Of a stretch of DNA of 33,767 bases, positions 32,374-33,767 are shown piece after piece. Positions within the stretch are counted from its first letter, which is position 1. Each line of letters starts with the position of its first letter. The position numbers and the translations under genes are program-made. A model generated the notes under the pieces. The model ran no database searches. It was not told the DNA's origin and saw only the letters and a program-made list of their open reading frames with translations. The DNA is taken from NCBI GenBank assembly GCA_028875185.1, contig JAPPFH010000083.1, positions 1 through 33,767 of the forward strand. Direction: 5' to 3'. The DNA is from Chloroflexota bacterium (GTDB taxonomy: Bacteria; Chloroflexota; Anaerolineae; Aggregatilineales; Phototrophicaceae).

Positions 32374-33519
32374 CTACGGATAAACAGTCTCCGCGCCAGC
32401 GCTTGCGCGCGTGATATACAGCGCCGGCTGATTCCCCGTGGCGGCGATGTAGCTGGCTTTCACGCGCTTGACGAAAGCGGGCGCGCCCTCAGCAGCCACA
32501 AGCGCCACCGCGCAGCCGCCGAAACCAGCGCCGGTCATGCGGGCGCCGAAGCAGCTCTGATCAGCATTGGCGCAATTCACGATGGCATCCAGCGCCGGGC
32601 TGGATACTTCGAAATCATCGCGCAGGCTGATGTGGCTCTCGATCATCAATTGACCGAGGGCCGCCGCGTCGCCGGCATGCATCGCCTCGCGCGCCTGCAG
32701 CGTACGCTCGTTCTCCGTGATAACATGACGCGCCCGCGCCCGGCTCAGTTCGTCAAGCTCATGCGCCCGTTCCATGAATTCCGCGCTGCTGATATCGCGC
32801 AAGGCGGCGATGCTGAAGTGGCGCGCCGCCGCTTCACATTGTTCGCGCCGCTCGTTGTATTTGGAATCCACTAAACCGCGCCTGGCGCCGGTATCGAGGA
32901 TGACGACGGCGGTTCCAGGCGGCAGGGGCGCGCTAGACGTTTCGAGGCTGCGGCAGTCGATTAAGAGGGCGCGGTCATGGACACCGGATGCCGAGATCAT
33001 CTGGTCCATGATGCCGCAATTGACGCCCAGCCATTCGTTCTCGGCTCGCTGGCAAGCCAAAGCCATCCTCTTGGCCTCCCATTCAAAGTCGGAGACGCAG
33101 TGAAAAGCGCGCGCCGTCGCCAGTTCCAGCGCCGCGGAAGAAGACAAGCCGGCGCCGATGGGCACATCGCCGCTGACGACCCCCTCCCAGCCGCGCAAAA
33201 CGAGACCGCGCGCCTGCAAGCTCCAGGCGACGCCGACGAGATAATCGATCCATGCGGGCGCTGCGGATTGCTGCAGATCGTCGAGGGCGAATTCACGGCG
33301 GTCGTCCATATCGAGCGAAATTGCCAGGACGCGCTTGTCGGCGCGCGGACGCAGGGCGATGAATGTGGCGCGGTCGATCGCCAGCGGCATGACGAAGCCG
33401 TCGTTGTAATCGGTGTGCTCGCCGATGAGGTTGACGCGTCCCGGCGCGCGCGCGATGAAGCTGGGAGATTCGCCAAATTCCGCGGCAAAATGTTCTTTGA
33501 CTTTGTTGGCTAGTGACAT
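32374..33519 (-). CDS. galK: Galactokinase
   Basis: The 381-residue GHMP kinase has the galactokinase signature GRVNLIGEHTDYNDG at 27-41, the ATP-binding loop GDVPIGAGLSSSAALE at 117-132, the catalytic aspartate D172 in CGIMDQM, and the third GHMP motif GARMTGAGFGGCA near the C-terminus. Length is normal. It phosphorylates alpha-D-galactose at C1 in the Leloir pathway. No galT, galE or galactose importer is adjacent, although either sugar importer in the window could supply it. It is convergent with the SDR gene and has a candidate promoter at 33555-33582. Confidence 0.95.
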   Translation of the reverse strand: MSLANKVKEHFAAEFGESPSFIARAPGRVNLIGEHTDYNDGFVMPLAIDRATFIALRPRADKRVLAISLDMDDRREFALDDLQQSAAPAWIDYLVGVAWSLQARGLVLRGWEGVVSGDVPIGAGLSSSAALELATARAFHCVSDFEWEAKRMALACQRAENEWLGVNCGIMDQMISASGVHDRALLIDCRSLETSSAPLPPGTAVVILDTGARRGLVDSKYNERREQCEAAARHFSIAALRDISSAEFMERAHELDELSRARARHVITENERTLQAREAMHAGDAAALGQLMIESHISLRDDFEVSSPALDAIVNCANADQSCFGARMTGAGFGGCAVALVAAEGAPAFVKRVKASYIAATGNQPALYITRASAGAETVYP

Positions 33520-33554
33520 AATGCGCCTAAATCAAATACTCGAGCCCGCCCACT

Positions 33555-33582
33555 ATTTTAGCGCGAAAAAACCAATTGTCCC
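33555..33582 (-). promoter_or_regulatory. Candidate promoter of galK
   Basis: On the minus strand GGGACA (33582-33577), a 16-base spacer and TAAAAT (33560-33555). The leader to the ATG at 33519 would be about 30 bases. Confidence 0.4.
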
Positions 33583-33603
33583 TTGCCCGCGCTCAAATCA
33601 ATT

Positions 33604-33631
33604 GTAGGGGAGAGCCATCGGGTCGTCCGCC
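33604..33631. repeat. GTAGGGG hairpin repeat, copy 6 (degenerate)
   Basis: GTAGGGGAGAGCCATCGGG then TCGTCCGCC; it keeps the ends of the 28-base unit but has lost most of the stem. Confidence 0.5.
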
Positions 33632-33653
33632 TCCGCATACTCAGTTTTTTCTG

Positions 33654-33710
33654 TACTCGGTGGTCAAGAACCAACCCTCTTTGTCTTTGCGCCTCTGTGG
33701 CAATTTCACG
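33654..33710 (+). repeat. CTCTGTG-type intergenic repeat, copy 3
   Basis: ACTCGGTGGTCAAG, a short break, then CCTCTTTGTCTTTGCGCC and TCTGTGGCAA. It lies upstream of galK in a stretch without genes. Confidence 0.55.
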
Positions 33711-33743
33711 GAAGTGGTGAATGTGTTGATATATCCCTCGTTT

Positions 33744-33767
33744 CCCCCACCCTAAATCCCTCCCCCA
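33744..33767. repeat. Start of a C-run repeat at the window edge
   Basis: CCCCCACCCTAAATCCC followed by TCCCCCA resembles the left half of the C-run/G-run family; the rest lies outside the window. Confidence 0.45.

Noticed and set aside
1-33767. CRISPR array, tRNA or rRNA genes, transposase genes
   Set aside because: The many short repeats are dispersed, palindromic and without regular spacing. No cloverleaf or conserved rRNA segment was recognised, and no frame carries transposase or integrase motifs.

Overview
The window looks like a chromosomal segment of a GC-rich, probably monoderm bacterium. I infer a Chloroflexota (Anaerolineae-like) host. Three substrate-binding proteins have plain signal-peptidase-I type leaders with no lipobox, two of them with mature N-termini starting in the same few residues; the ABC sugar transporters travel without an ATPase gene; and the intergenic spaces are full of short GC-rich palindromic repeats. 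The taxonomic call rests on recognition only. No rRNA, tRNA, CRISPR array or transposase gene was found.

Layout. (1) 1-7108, minus strand: a peptide/amino-acid block. Read in transcription order it holds an M28 peptidase, a small exported protein of unknown function, an Asp/Glu/hydantoin racemase-like enzyme, a metal-dependent amidohydrolase, a CapA-like phosphoesterase and the 5' part of a peptide ABC transporter binding protein cut by the window edge. (2) 7497-10546, plus strand: an M20 dipeptidase and a leaderless gamma-glutamyltransferase. Regions 1 and 2 share a divergent intergenic region and look like one peptide / gamma-glutamyl / D-amino-acid scavenging neighbourhood. (3) 10547-14355: an AT-richer accessory island with a single 1233-aa gene on the minus strand. 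The protein is an AlbA_2 (Schlafen-like) domain, a P-loop NTPase, a TPR-like helical region and a C-terminal OB-like domain, an architecture I recognise from the animal SAMD9/SAMD9L family. The island is bracketed by a 45-bp, 44/45-identical direct repeat of the end of the gamma-glutamyltransferase gene. It is the best candidate here for an undescribed defence-type system.

(4) 14582-24672, plus strand: two complete sugar-type ABC importers in tandem (binding protein plus two permeases each), then an ADP-ribosylglycohydrolase-family protein with extra C-terminal beta domains, then a PfkB sugar kinase. Both binding-protein genes are preceded by the same 10-bp LacI-type operator core, in opposite orientations. 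The second binding-protein gene contains a run of 12 G. (5) 25213-29168: four histidine genes, hisD, hisC, hisB and a hisN-type IMPase-family phosphatase, behind a good sigma-70 promoter. (6) 29240-31476: two paralogous secreted proteins, each an SH3b-like domain, one or three copies of a CC-x5-C-x17-C module, and a C-terminal HEACH zincin-like domain. Between them lies a broken 5' fragment of an SDR gene resembling the intact SDR that follows. (7) 31532-33519: an SDR oxidoreductase and a convergent galactokinase.

Repeats are a second theme. At least four short families occupy nearly every intergenic gap: a hairpin built on GTAGGGGCGACC/GGTCGCCCGCC; a C-run/G-run palindrome ending ACCGAGGGGGGT; a unit carrying GTAGACAC nested inside both of these; and a CTCTGTG-type spacer. 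One palindrome copy lies in frame inside the amidohydrolase gene and adds about 13 residues.
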